From NCBI GenBank assembly GCA_049642385.1, contig JBAROU010000156.1:1-12488 (forward strand): a DNA stretch of 12,488 bases, given 5' to 3'. The notes beneath the pieces are model-generated. The model did no database searches and was not told where the DNA came from. It saw nothing but the letters and a program-made list of their open reading frames with translations. The translations under genes were made by a program, and so were the position numbers. How positions within the stretch are numbered: position 1 is the stretch's first letter; each line of letters begins with the position of its first letter. Source of the stretch: JBAROU01 sp049642385 (GTDB taxonomy: Bacteria > Chloroflexota > Dehalococcoidia > DSTF01 > RBG-16-68-14). Positions 6,935 through 12,488 of the stretch are shown piece by piece.

Positions 6935-8178
6935 TGGACCGCCTGCCGCTTACCGGCGTGCGCGTGCTCGACCTCTCGAAGGTGTGGGCGGGGCCGTACG
7001 GCACGCGCCTGCTGGGCGATATGGGCGCCGAGGTGATCAAGCTCGAGGCGGCTGGCTCATGGGACCTGATCCGGTCGCTGGCGCTCCTGCCGCGTGAGAC
7101 GGAGCACATCTACAACAAATCGGCGTACTTCAACCACTACAACCGTAACAAGTACGGCTGCGCGATCGACCTGAGCCAAACGAAGGGGCGCGAGCTGGGC
7201 CTGCGCCTTGTTGCTCTGTCCGACGTTGTGTTCGAGAACTACCGCTCGGACGTGCTCGAGAAGTTGGACTTCACGTACGAGGCGATGCGCGCCGTGAAGC
7301 CGGACATCATCCTCGTATCGATGCCCAGCCACGGGCTCTCGGGCCCGGAGGCGCACCACGTCGCGTACGGCACGCACGTGGAGCAGCTTGCTGGGCTGGT
7401 CGCGCAGAGCGGCTTTCCGGACGGTCCGCCGCACCGCAGCGCCATCTCCTACGGCGACCCGATCGCCGGCGCGCTCGCCGCGGCCGCCACGATCGCGGCG
7501 CTACTCCACCGGCGTTGGACCGGCCGCGGCCAACACATCGAGGTGGCTCAGTGGGAAGCGTTCCTGCCCATGGTCGGTGAATTCTTCGTCGAGTACGGGC
7601 TGACGGGCCGAGAGCCGGCGCGTCGCGGCAACCGGCACTCATCGATGGCGCCGCACGGCGTCTACGAGTGCGCCGGCGACGACGCGCGGATCGCGATCGC
7701 CGGCGGCTCAGACGCGGAGTTCGCCGCGCTCTGTGAGGCGATGGGGCAGCCGGAGCTGGCGCACGACGAACGCTTCGCCGACGTTGTCTCGCGCCACCGC
7801 CACCAGGACGACCTCGACGCCATCGTCTCGGGGTGGACGCGTACGCAGCCGAACCACGAGGCGGCGGCGCGCCTCCAGGCGGCAGGCGTCTCGGCGATGC
7901 CAGTGAGCACGGTTACGGAGCTGATGGAGGACCCGCACCTGGCGGCGCGCGGCTTCTTCGAGGAGGTGGCGCATCGCGAGGCGGGCACGTGGGCGATGGA
8001 TGGCCCGGTTTGGCACTTCGACAAGACGCCGCCGCATGTGCGCCTGCCCGCGCCCTGTTTCGGGGAGCACAACGACTACGTGCTGCGCGAGCTGCTCGGG
8101 CTGAGTGAGGAGGACGTGGCCGCGCTCGAGCGCGAGGGCGTCACCGCACAAGAGCCGCGCCCCGGCCAGGACGAGTAG
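6934..8178 (+). CDS. CaiB/BaiF family III CoA-transferase (intact)
   Basis: A 414-residue cytoplasmic enzyme predicted to transfer CoA from an acyl-CoA donor to a carboxylic acid. The N-terminal domain shows LTGVRVLDLSKVWAGPYGTRLLGDMGAEVIKLE (residues 6-38, quoted here in outline: VLDL, AGPYGT, GAEVIKLE). SDVVFENYRSDV is at ~96-107, and the catalytic Asp175 lies in GDPIAG, followed by RRWTGRGQHIEV. GNRH...APHGVYEC and a late GEHN motif are also present. It is the closest match in the window to the truncated CoA-transferase of the chimeric gene and shows what that one has lost. Translation is probably coupled to the GNAT gene (TGATG). Substrate cannot be inferred. The stop is 8 bp from the stop of the convergent half-SDR, leaving no room for a separate terminator. 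Confidence 0.93.
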   Translation: MDRLPLTGVRVLDLSKVWAGPYGTRLLGDMGAEVIKLEAAGSWDLIRSLALLPRETEHIYNKSAYFNHYNRNKYGCAIDLSQTKGRELGLRLVALSDVVFENYRSDVLEKLDFTYEAMRAVKPDIILVSMPSHGLSGPEAHHVAYGTHVEQLAGLVAQSGFPDGPPHRSAISYGDPIAGALAAAATIAALLHRRWTGRGQHIEVAQWEAFLPMVGEFFVEYGLTGREPARRGNRHSSMAPHGVYECAGDDARIAIAGGSDAEFAALCEAMGQPELAHDERFADVVSRHRHQDDLDAIVSGWTRTQPNHEAAARLQAAGVSAMPVSTVTELMEDPHLAARGFFEEVAHREAGTWAMDGPVWHFDKTPPHVRLPAPCFGEHNDYVLRELLGLSEEDVAALEREGVTAQEPRPGQDE

Positions 8179-8186
8179 CTCGCTGT

Positions 8187-8603
8187 CTAACCGAACGAAC
8201 CGAGCGCGTCCGCAAGCGCTTCGTCTGCCTCGCCATCCTCCGAAAATACCAACACCGGCCGTTCGTTGAGCGCGCGGTGGAGCGCGTTGGGCGCGATGTC
8301 GTCGTTCGCGACGACGGCCGCGCCGTCGAGCCTGCCGAGCTCGCGTTCGGCGCGTGCCACAGCCTCGCGCACCTGCGCGTCATCCGTGGCATCGATGGCA
8401 AGGGCGAGGCCGTGGCGTTGCATTGCCCAGAGCTCGTTGAGCGCGGAGTTGATCGCGAACTTCGCATCGGTGTTGTTCTTCAGGCTCGCGATGACGATGT
8501 CTGCGCCCGCTGCGGCGAGACCGATTGTGAGCGCGCGCCCAAGCGCCGTCTCGCCGCCGAGCACGAGCACGCGCTTGCCACCAAGTGCCGCCTCTTCGCC
8601 CAT
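8187..8603 (-). CDS. Half-length SDR-like protein (Rossmann part only)
   Basis: A 138-residue protein that reads as the first half of an SDR. KRVLVLGGETALGRALTIGLAAAGADIVIAS (10-40 region) matches strand 1, glycine loop and strand 2, though the middle Gly of GxxxGxG is Ala20. ERELGRLDGAAVVANDDIAPN (87-106) replaces the usual NNAG block. It ends before the catalytic Ser/Tyr/Lys, with an acidic tail EDGEADEALADALGSFG. The central SLKNNTD...AIDAT pattern resembles SVTTNAD...AIDAS of the divergent SDR at 10735-11550, suggesting a paralogue. The frame is open with the same codon bias as neighbours, so it may be a real small protein rather than decay. ATG 8603 is 7 nt after the ligase stop; GGAATAAG upstream could serve as ribosome site. 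Dehydrogenase activity is not expected. Confidence 0.75.
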   Translation of the reverse strand: MGEEAALGGKRVLVLGGETALGRALTIGLAAAGADIVIASLKNNTDAKFAINSALNELWAMQRHGLALAIDATDDAQVREAVARAERELGRLDGAAVVANDDIAPNALHRALNERPVLVFSEDGEADEALADALGSFG

Positions 8604-8610
8604 CTTCCGC

Positions 8611-9789
8611 TTATTCCAGTCGTAGACCGAGCACGTCGGTCGCGAGCACGCGTGCGACGGCCCTCGCCGCAGCGTCGCCGTCCGCCAGCTCGTGCAGGCG
8701 GCCGATCGCCGCAGGGCTGTCGAGGTCGGCCGCCAGCGCAGCGAGCAGGTCGGCGCCGCGCTCGATAGCGTCCTCGCGCGAGATTCCATCCTTTGCGTCA
8801 CCAAGCCGCTCCTTCAGACGCTCAGCTGGCCGGAGCTGCAAGCGCAGCTCATCCTCGGCGTAGTTCCAGGGGTCGCGATAGTGGTGTGACAGCAGGTGCA
8901 GCCGGATCACGTCCGGCGAATACTCGCGCAGCAGGTCGCGCACGAAGACCATGTTGCCAAGCGACTTGCTCATCTTCTGGCGCTCGCTGTGCACCATGGC
9001 CGTGTGCATCCAGTGCTCGACGAACTTCCAGTCTGTCGAGCACTCGCTCTGGCAGATCTCCGCCTCGTGATGGGGGAAGCGCAGATCGTCCCCGCCGCCG
9101 TGAACGGTGACGGGGAGGCCGAGGCAGGTCGAGCTCATCGCCGAGCATTCGATGTGCCAGCCCGGCCGGCCGAGACCCCAGGGGCTCTCCCACGTGGGCT
9201 CACCCTCCTTCGCTGCTTGCCACAGGATGAAGTCGAGCGGGTCGCGCTTGTTGGGGTCCTCCGGGAAGTTGCCGCGCTCGTTGGCGAGGGCAAGCGCGCT
9301 CTCGTACGTGAAGTCGTTCAGCCGCCTGCCGAACTGCGGCGCCTGCTTCACGTCGAAGTACACCGAGCCATTGGACTCGTAGGCGTAACCGTCTGCGCAC
9401 AACCGCTGGACGATGCCGACCATCTCCGGGATGTAGTCGGTGGCGCGGACGATCGTTGGCTGTTGCCAGTTGAGCCGCCCCATATCCTCGATGAACTTCT
9501 GCGATTCGTCGTCGCCCAACTGGCGCCAGCTCTTGCCGACGCGGGCCGAACGGATCAGGATGTCGTCGTCGATGTCGGTGACGTTCTGGACGTAGTTCAC
9601 CTCCGCGCCCAGGAAGCGCAGGTAGCGCACCAGCAGGTCGAAGCTGACGTAGGTGAACGCGTGGCCAAGGTGCGTCGTATCGTACGGGGTTACGCCGCAG
9701 ACGTAGACGCGCACGGGCTTCGTGAGATCGATCGGCTCGGCCTGCGACGAAGCGGTGTTGTAGAGTCGGAGTCCCGGAGCGGCGCTCAT
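8611..9789 (-). CDS. cysS: Cysteinyl-tRNA synthetase / MshC-like cysteine ligase
   Basis: A 392-residue class I ligase that activates cysteine with ATP. The HIGH-like motif is HLGH (40-43) and KMSKS is at 272-276. Zinc ligands Cys31, Cys215, His240 and Glu244 match the E. coli CysRS spacing (28, 209, 234, 238). The CGVTPYDTTHLGH signature and the shortened C-terminus look more like MshC, the mycothiol-pathway ligase, than like typical ~460-residue CysRS. The full anticodon-binding end is missing; the sequence stops after a short helical segment (DLDSPAAIGRLHELADGD). From memory, Chloroflexota proteins annotated as cysteine--tRNA ligase share this form, so cysS is the default name with moderate confidence. 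TGTAAT lies 10 nt before the ATG at 9789. It is followed closely by the half-SDR gene, suggesting co-transcription. Confidence 0.85.
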   Translation of the reverse strand: MSAAPGLRLYNTASSQAEPIDLTKPVRVYVCGVTPYDTTHLGHAFTYVSFDLLVRYLRFLGAEVNYVQNVTDIDDDILIRSARVGKSWRQLGDDESQKFIEDMGRLNWQQPTIVRATDYIPEMVGIVQRLCADGYAYESNGSVYFDVKQAPQFGRRLNDFTYESALALANERGNFPEDPNKRDPLDFILWQAAKEGEPTWESPWGLGRPGWHIECSAMSSTCLGLPVTVHGGGDDLRFPHHEAEICQSECSTDWKFVEHWMHTAMVHSERQKMSKSLGNMVFVRDLLREYSPDVIRLHLLSHHYRDPWNYAEDELRLQLRPAERLKERLGDAKDGISREDAIERGADLLAALAADLDSPAAIGRLHELADGDAAARAVARVLATDVLGLRLE

Positions 9790-9799
9790 CCCCGCCTAG

Positions 9800-9805
9800 A
9801 TTACA
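9800..9805 (-). promoter_or_regulatory. Putative -10 hexamer TGTAAT for the ligase gene
   Basis: On the minus strand TGTAAT (one mismatch from TATAAT) ends 10 nt before the ATG at 9789. The GGCGGGG directly before the ATG is too close to be an ordinary ribosome site. It sits in the 111-bp gap after the hydrolase gene, in which I see nothing else. A new transcript may start here. Confidence 0.35.
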
Positions 9806-9900
9806 ACCAAATCGATCTGTTCGCCAGAAATGCGGACGGGCATGTTACGTGACGCCGTGAGCGGGCGGGTACGAGCGTGATCCATGGCTCCTCTCGCGTG

Positions 9901-10716
9901 TCAGTCGTCTTCGCCGCGCAGAAACCCGACGGCGGTGGTCAGCAGCTCGTCCTGGTGGTCGCGGTAGTAATCGATGCGGGGGGCCGCAACGAGGCGCGAG
10001 CCGGCGATCGCCTCGTGGAGCCGATCTGCGGTGGAAAGCGGGTGGATGGGATCCTCCGGGTGCGCGATAATCAGCGTCGGCGCCGCGATCTCGCCAAAGC
10101 GCTCAGCGACTAACGGTGAGCCGAGTAGCAGACCACGGATGGCGGCAACGGACGAGTCAGGGCGGATGCCGAGCATCCACTGACGGATCAACTCACGACG
10201 CTCCGGCTCGGTCTCCTCCATTTCCTTGTATGGCGAAAGCTGCATCACGATGTTCGCCGCTTGTTCGACTCCCTGCGACTCGATCAGCGACGCCAGGCCG
10301 CCGAAGATTTGCTGGGCCGGGCCGATCGTATCGGCGAGCGGCGGCGGAATGAGCAACAGGAGCGCCTCGACCCGCTCAGGATGCGCGATGGCGAATGTGA
10401 CGCTCACGCCGGCACCCATCGAGCCGCCGCCGATGATGGCGCGCTCGATGCCCAGGTGGTCGAGCAGGCCGAGCATATCATGCGCGTGCGCCTGCCACGT
10501 GTAGTGCGCTTGATCATCGGTGTAGCCGGACTCGCCGTGACCGCGCGCGTCGTACATGACGACACGGAAGCCGTGTTGGGCGAGCCGCTCCATGCCTTCG
10601 CCGATCATGTGCGCGCGCTCGATCGAGTTCAGCAGGCCGTGCAGCCATACGACCGGCGGCCCGTCGCCGTCGATGCGGTAGTGGAGTTGAACGCCATTGA
10701 TCTGTGCGCTAGGCAT
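9901..10716 (-). CDS. Alpha/beta-fold hydrolase
   Basis: A 271-residue soluble hydrolase of usual size for the family. Visible features are the oxyanion-hole HG at 26-27 (WLHGLLN), the conserved DARGHGES at 56-63, the nucleophile elbow GGSMG with Ser99, and a late strand with the probable acid Asp222 (AHPEDPIHP). The histidine is less clear: the usual GH near the C-terminus is absent, and His254 (RDHQDEL) is the best candidate. No lid family or substrate signature is recognised; ester, lactone or C-C bond hydrolysis are all possible. The ATG at 10716 has a good ribosome site, GGAG, 9 nt upstream. It starts 18 bp after the stop of the divergent SDR, so the two are probably one transcript. Confidence 0.92.
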   Translation of the reverse strand: MPSAQINGVQLHYRIDGDGPPVVWLHGLLNSIERAHMIGEGMERLAQHGFRVVMYDARGHGESGYTDDQAHYTWQAHAHDMLGLLDHLGIERAIIGGGSMGAGVSVTFAIAHPERVEALLLLIPPPLADTIGPAQQIFGGLASLIESQGVEQAANIVMQLSPYKEMEETEPERRELIRQWMLGIRPDSSVAAIRGLLLGSPLVAERFGEIAAPTLIIAHPEDPIHPLSTADRLHEAIAGSRLVAAPRIDYYRDHQDELLTTAVGFLRGEDD

Positions 10717-10725
10717 ATCTCGACA

Positions 10726-10729
10726 CTCC
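10726..10729 (-). promoter_or_regulatory. Ribosome binding site GGAG of the hydrolase gene
   Basis: GGAG on the minus strand, 9 nt before ATG 10716. It is one of the few clear Shine-Dalgarno sites in the window, as expected for an operon-internal gene, and fixes the start. Confidence 0.6.
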
Positions 10730-10734
10730 GATTC

Positions 10735-11550
10735 CTACAGGTGCACCGTTAGCCCGCCGTCGACGAAGAGCACCTGGCCGGTAATGTAGCCCGCCGCGTC
10801 CGACGCAAGGTAGACGGCAAGCGGTGCGACCTCCTCTGGGTGGCCAGGGCGTTTCATCGGGATGAAGCGCACGGTCTGGTTCGACTCCGGGTTCGGGTCG
10901 CCCAGCGCGGCCGAGTCGTCCATCCAGCCGAGCGCGATGGCGTTCACGGTGATGCCTTGCGCCGCCCACTCCTGCGAGAGGGCCCGGGCCAGGTTGAGTA
11001 TGCCGCCCTGCGCGGCACAGTAAGCGGCGGCGTTGGGCAGGCCGCGCTCGCCCAGAACGGAAGCGACGGTGATGATGCGGCCCTTTGTCGCAGCGTCGTT
11101 CTTCAACATCTCTTTGCCGATGGCGCGACAGGCGAAGAACGTGGCGCTCAAGTTCTGGCCGATTACTTTCGCCCACTCGACGTCGCTGATCTTGGTCGCG
11201 GGCTTGCCGAGGAAGAGGTCTGGCGCGGTGATGAGCACGTCGATGCCGCCCAGCTCCTTCGCAACCTGGCGCGCCATCACCTGCGCGCCCTGGCCGCTCG
11301 ACGCGTCGATCGCCTGCTCGAGCGCGGTGCGGCCGGTGTCGCGCACGGCGCGCACGGTCTTGCGCAGCGCCAGCACCTCGTCGGCGTTGGTGGTCACGCT
11401 CGTGAGGGCGAGGTCGCAGCCCGCTTCGGCGAGGGCGAGCGCGATCGCGCGCCCGACGCCGGTGGCGGCGCCGACGACGACCGCGCGCTTGCCCGTGAGG
11501 TCGAACGCGTCGAGGCTGCGCCTGGCGTTGGGCCACTCAGGGATGGTCAT
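10735..11550 (-). CDS. Divergent SDR-family protein with altered catalytic residues
   Basis: A 271-residue SDR by fold. It has GAATGVG at 27-33 for the cofactor, Asn133 (GQNLSATFF), Ser164 (VASVLG), Tyr177 and the C-terminal PEEVAPLAVYLASDAAGYITGQ.LFVDGG. Two hallmarks are changed. The NNAG block is ITAPD (107-111), and the YxxxK motif is YCAAQ, with Gln181 in place of the catalytic Lys. The rest is well conserved, so it is under selection, but it may be a binding or poorly catalytic member, or belong to a subfamily with Gln. The N-terminus has an extra ~18 residues before the first strand. GGTGG precedes ATG 11550. It lies 18 bp before the hydrolase gene, and an 82-bp gap filled by a repeat element separates it from the SDR gene transcribed ahead of it. 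Confidence 0.9.
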   Translation of the reverse strand: MTIPEWPNARRSLDAFDLTGKRAVVVGAATGVGRAIALALAEAGCDLALTSVTTNADEVLALRKTVRAVRDTGRTALEQAIDASSGQGAQVMARQVAKELGGIDVLITAPDLFLGKPATKISDVEWAKVIGQNLSATFFACRAIGKEMLKNDAATKGRIITVASVLGERGLPNAAAYCAAQGGILNLARALSQEWAAQGITVNAIALGWMDDSAALGDPNPESNQTVRFIPMKRPGHPEEVAPLAVYLASDAAGYITGQVLFVDGGLTVHL

Positions 11551-11564
11551 GCGTCCACCGATTC

Positions 11565-11630
11565 TGTCATTCTGAGCGGAGGGAAGAATCTTTCCTCACC
11601 CGAAAAGCCTGCTGCGCTTAGCATGATGGC
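11565..11630. repeat. MITE-like element with imperfect terminal inverted repeats
   Basis: The left end TGTCATTCTGAGCGGAG (11565-11581) and the right end CTGCGCTTAGCATGATG (11613-11629 read on the plus strand) match as an inverted repeat at about 12 of 17 positions. ATTCT (11569-11573) and AGAAT (11585-11589) form an inner stem. The left end matches the TGTCATTCTGAGCG-AG-GAAGAATCT repeats I recall as widespread in Chloroflexota. The element fills nearly all of the 82-bp gap between two SDR genes, ending 3 bp from the stop of the upstream one. Confidence 0.6.
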
Positions 11631-11632
11631 CA

Positions 11633-12472
11633 TTACCCTTCCACCTCCGGCGCGAAGCCCACGGGCGCGACGCCGCCTGCGAGCCCACCACCGTCGATCA
11701 CGAAGCTCTGGCCGGTAACGTAGCTCGATGCCTCGGACGCAAGATAGACGGCGAGCGGGCCCAGCTCCCACGCTTCGCCCATACGCTGCACGGGGAAGTA
11801 GCGCGCACGCGAGGCCATGAACTGGGCGATCTGCTCGGTCTCAGCGGGACGCTGGGCGACGAAGCCGGGGATGATGCAGTTCGCCCGAATGTTGTGGCGC
11901 TGGAGCAGGACCGCCAGCGTCTTCGTGAATGAGATGACGCCCGCCTTCGCCGCGCCGTAGGCGAAGTTCGCCGTGTAGGCGCGCAGCGCCGTCCCCGACG
12001 CGAGGTTGATGATCACGCCGCCCCGGCCGCGGTCGATCATCGCCTTCGAGGCGGCGCGGGCGCAGTAGAACGCGCTCGAGAGGTTGACGTCGAGTGTGTC
12101 GTGCCAGTCCTCATCGCTCACGTCCCAGAGCTCCTGCGCTTGGGTGAGCGCATCGCCGATACCGGCGTTCGAGAGCATGATGTCGATCGCGCCGAGCTCG
12201 TCGACGCAGGCTTTGATCAGCGCATCGCACTGCGACGAGTCGCGCACGTCCGTGGGCACGACGACGGCGCGCCCAGACGGGCGCCCGTCCGGGCGCCGCC
12301 CCAGCGCGCGCACGGCCTCCGCCGTCGCCTCGATCTGCTTGGCCGTACGGGCGGCGCAGACGACATCAGCGCCTGCCTCGGCGAGGGCGAGCGCCATCTG
12401 CTGGCCCAGCCCGCGTCCGGCGCCGGTCACCACCGCCGCCTTTCCATCGAGACGAAATCGCTCTAGCACCAT
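11633..12472 (-). CDS. SDR-family NAD(P)-dependent oxidoreductase with palindrome-encoded insertion
   Basis: A 279-residue classical SDR, slightly long for the family. TGAGRGLG is at 16-23, SNAG at 101-104, Asn130, Ser159, Tyr172 and Lys176 (YGAAK) form the catalytic set, and VTGQSFVIDGG is near the C-terminus. Cofactor, not substrate, can be inferred. Residues ~59-68 (RRPDGRPSGR) are encoded by a near-perfect 28-bp palindrome at 12269-12296. They sit between ALGR and AVVVPTDV, where SDRs normally pass straight from helix to strand, so about eight residues look inserted in a surface loop. ATG 12472 is preceded 9 nt upstream by TAGAAT and no Shine-Dalgarno. A 20-residue Gly/Pro-rich tail ends the protein just before the MITE-like element. 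It probably heads the minus-strand gene group. Confidence 0.92.
   Translation of the reverse strand: MVLERFRLDGKAAVVTGAGRGLGQQMALALAEAGADVVCAARTAKQIEATAEAVRALGRRPDGRPSGRAVVVPTDVRDSSQCDALIKACVDELGAIDIMLSNAGIGDALTQAQELWDVSDEDWHDTLDVNLSSAFYCARAASKAMIDRGRGGVIINLASGTALRAYTANFAYGAAKAGVISFTKTLAVLLQRHNIRANCIIPGFVAQRPAETEQIAQFMASRARYFPVQRMGEAWELGPLAVYLASEASSYVTGQSFVIDGGGLAGGVAPVGFAPEVEG
12269..12296. repeat. 28-bp near-perfect palindrome inside an SDR gene
   Basis: The arms GCGCCCAGACGGGC (12269-12282) and GCCCGTCCGGGCGC (12283-12296) are reverse complements except for one position. It is in frame and encodes RPDGRPSG-type sequence in a loop of the SDR at 11633-12472. It could form a stable hairpin in mRNA or a cruciform. 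It fits a REP-like or RPE-like insertion. Confidence 0.55.
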
Positions 12473-12481
12473 GCGGCGGGT

Positions 12482-12487
12482 ATTCTA
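12482..12487 (-). promoter_or_regulatory. Putative -10 hexamer TAGAAT (leaderless-type)
   Basis: On the minus strand TAGAAT (one mismatch from TATAAT) ends 9 nt before ATG 12472, with CCCGCCGC rather than a Shine-Dalgarno in between. Any -35 would lie outside the window. Confidence 0.4.
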
Positions 12488-12488
12488 G

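Noticed and set aside
8179..8186. Shared bidirectional terminator between the two convergent gene blocks
   Set aside because: Only 8 bp separate the stop codons, and I see no stem-loop with a T-tract around them.
8896..9852. 318-codon plus-strand open frame opposite the ligase gene
   Set aside because: The minus strand has complete HLGH, KMSKS and zinc motifs; the plus-strand product is compositionally biased and motif-free.
9790..9900. Small gene or RNA in the gap between the hydrolase and ligase genes
   Set aside because: No convincing start/ribosome site pair or strong stem-loop is visible; only the putative -10 for the ligase gene is supported.
9940..9960. Alpha/beta hydrolase judged inactive because the usual C-terminal GH is absent
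   Set aside because: His254 is in a plausible position after the Asp222 strand, so loss of the catalytic triad cannot be claimed from sequence alone.
1..12488. CRISPR array, tRNA, integrase or attachment-site structures
   Set aside because: I saw no regularly spaced direct repeats, no cloverleaf pattern and no recombinase motifs on either strand.

Overview
The window is about 12.5 kb of GC-rich bacterial DNA, roughly two-thirds G+C outside one AT-richer patch. The gene content suggests a Chloroflexota, Dehalococcoidia/SAR202-like chromosome: several family III (CaiB/BaiF) CoA-transferases, several short-chain dehydrogenases (SDRs), a short CysS/MshC-type ligase with the CGVTPYD...HLGH signature, and small palindromic repeats of the TGTCATTCTGAGCG and CCCTGAGCG types that I remember as dispersed in such genomes. 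This assignment rests on motif memory and is only moderately secure. A deep-branching actinobacterium is the main alternative.

Layout: genes on the left (1-8178) are on the plus strand except one, and genes on the right (8187-12472) are on the minus strand. The two blocks converge with only 8 bp between them. Region 1 (1-2260) looks like a rearrangement scar. A gene entering from outside the window encodes the C-terminal TPR-like part of an AAA-ATPase/cyclase-type regulator. It is joined in frame to a CoA-transferase that has lost its first ~95 residues. Directly after the stop lies a ~33-residue remnant of DNA-3-methyladenine glycosylase I (tag). Next comes a lone, AT-richer minus-strand gene of unknown function with an R-x4-H (HEPN-like) motif. 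Region 2 (2262-5173) holds a classical SDR, an unrecognised 320-residue protein and a Gfo/Idh/MocA oxidoreductase. Region 3 (5244-8178) is a tight operon of CoA-transferase, GNAT acetyltransferase and CoA-transferase, with both junctions overlapping as TGATG. The first CoA-transferase has Ser where its two relatives here have the catalytic Asp.

Region 4 (minus strand, read from 12472 down) holds a classical SDR, a divergent SDR with Gln in place of the catalytic Lys, an alpha/beta hydrolase, a CysS/MshC-like ligase, and a 138-residue half-SDR that ends before the catalytic Tyr/Lys. The half-SDR resembles the divergent SDR.

The CoA-transferases, SDRs, hydrolase and Gfo/Idh protein fit catabolism of organic acids or alcohols through CoA thioesters, but no specific substrate can be read from the sequence. 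The most unusual features are the in-frame chimera and its scar, small palindromic elements placed inside or at the ends of coding genes (3733-3752, 5163-5182, 12269-12296) plus a MITE-like element between two SDR genes (11565-11630), the Asp-less/Asp-bearing CoA-transferase pair, the degenerate SDR pair, and repeated -10-like hexamers 8-10 nt before start codons, which suggest leaderless transcription. I saw no tRNA, rRNA, CRISPR array or transposase, and no gene-free stretch longer than about 130 bp.
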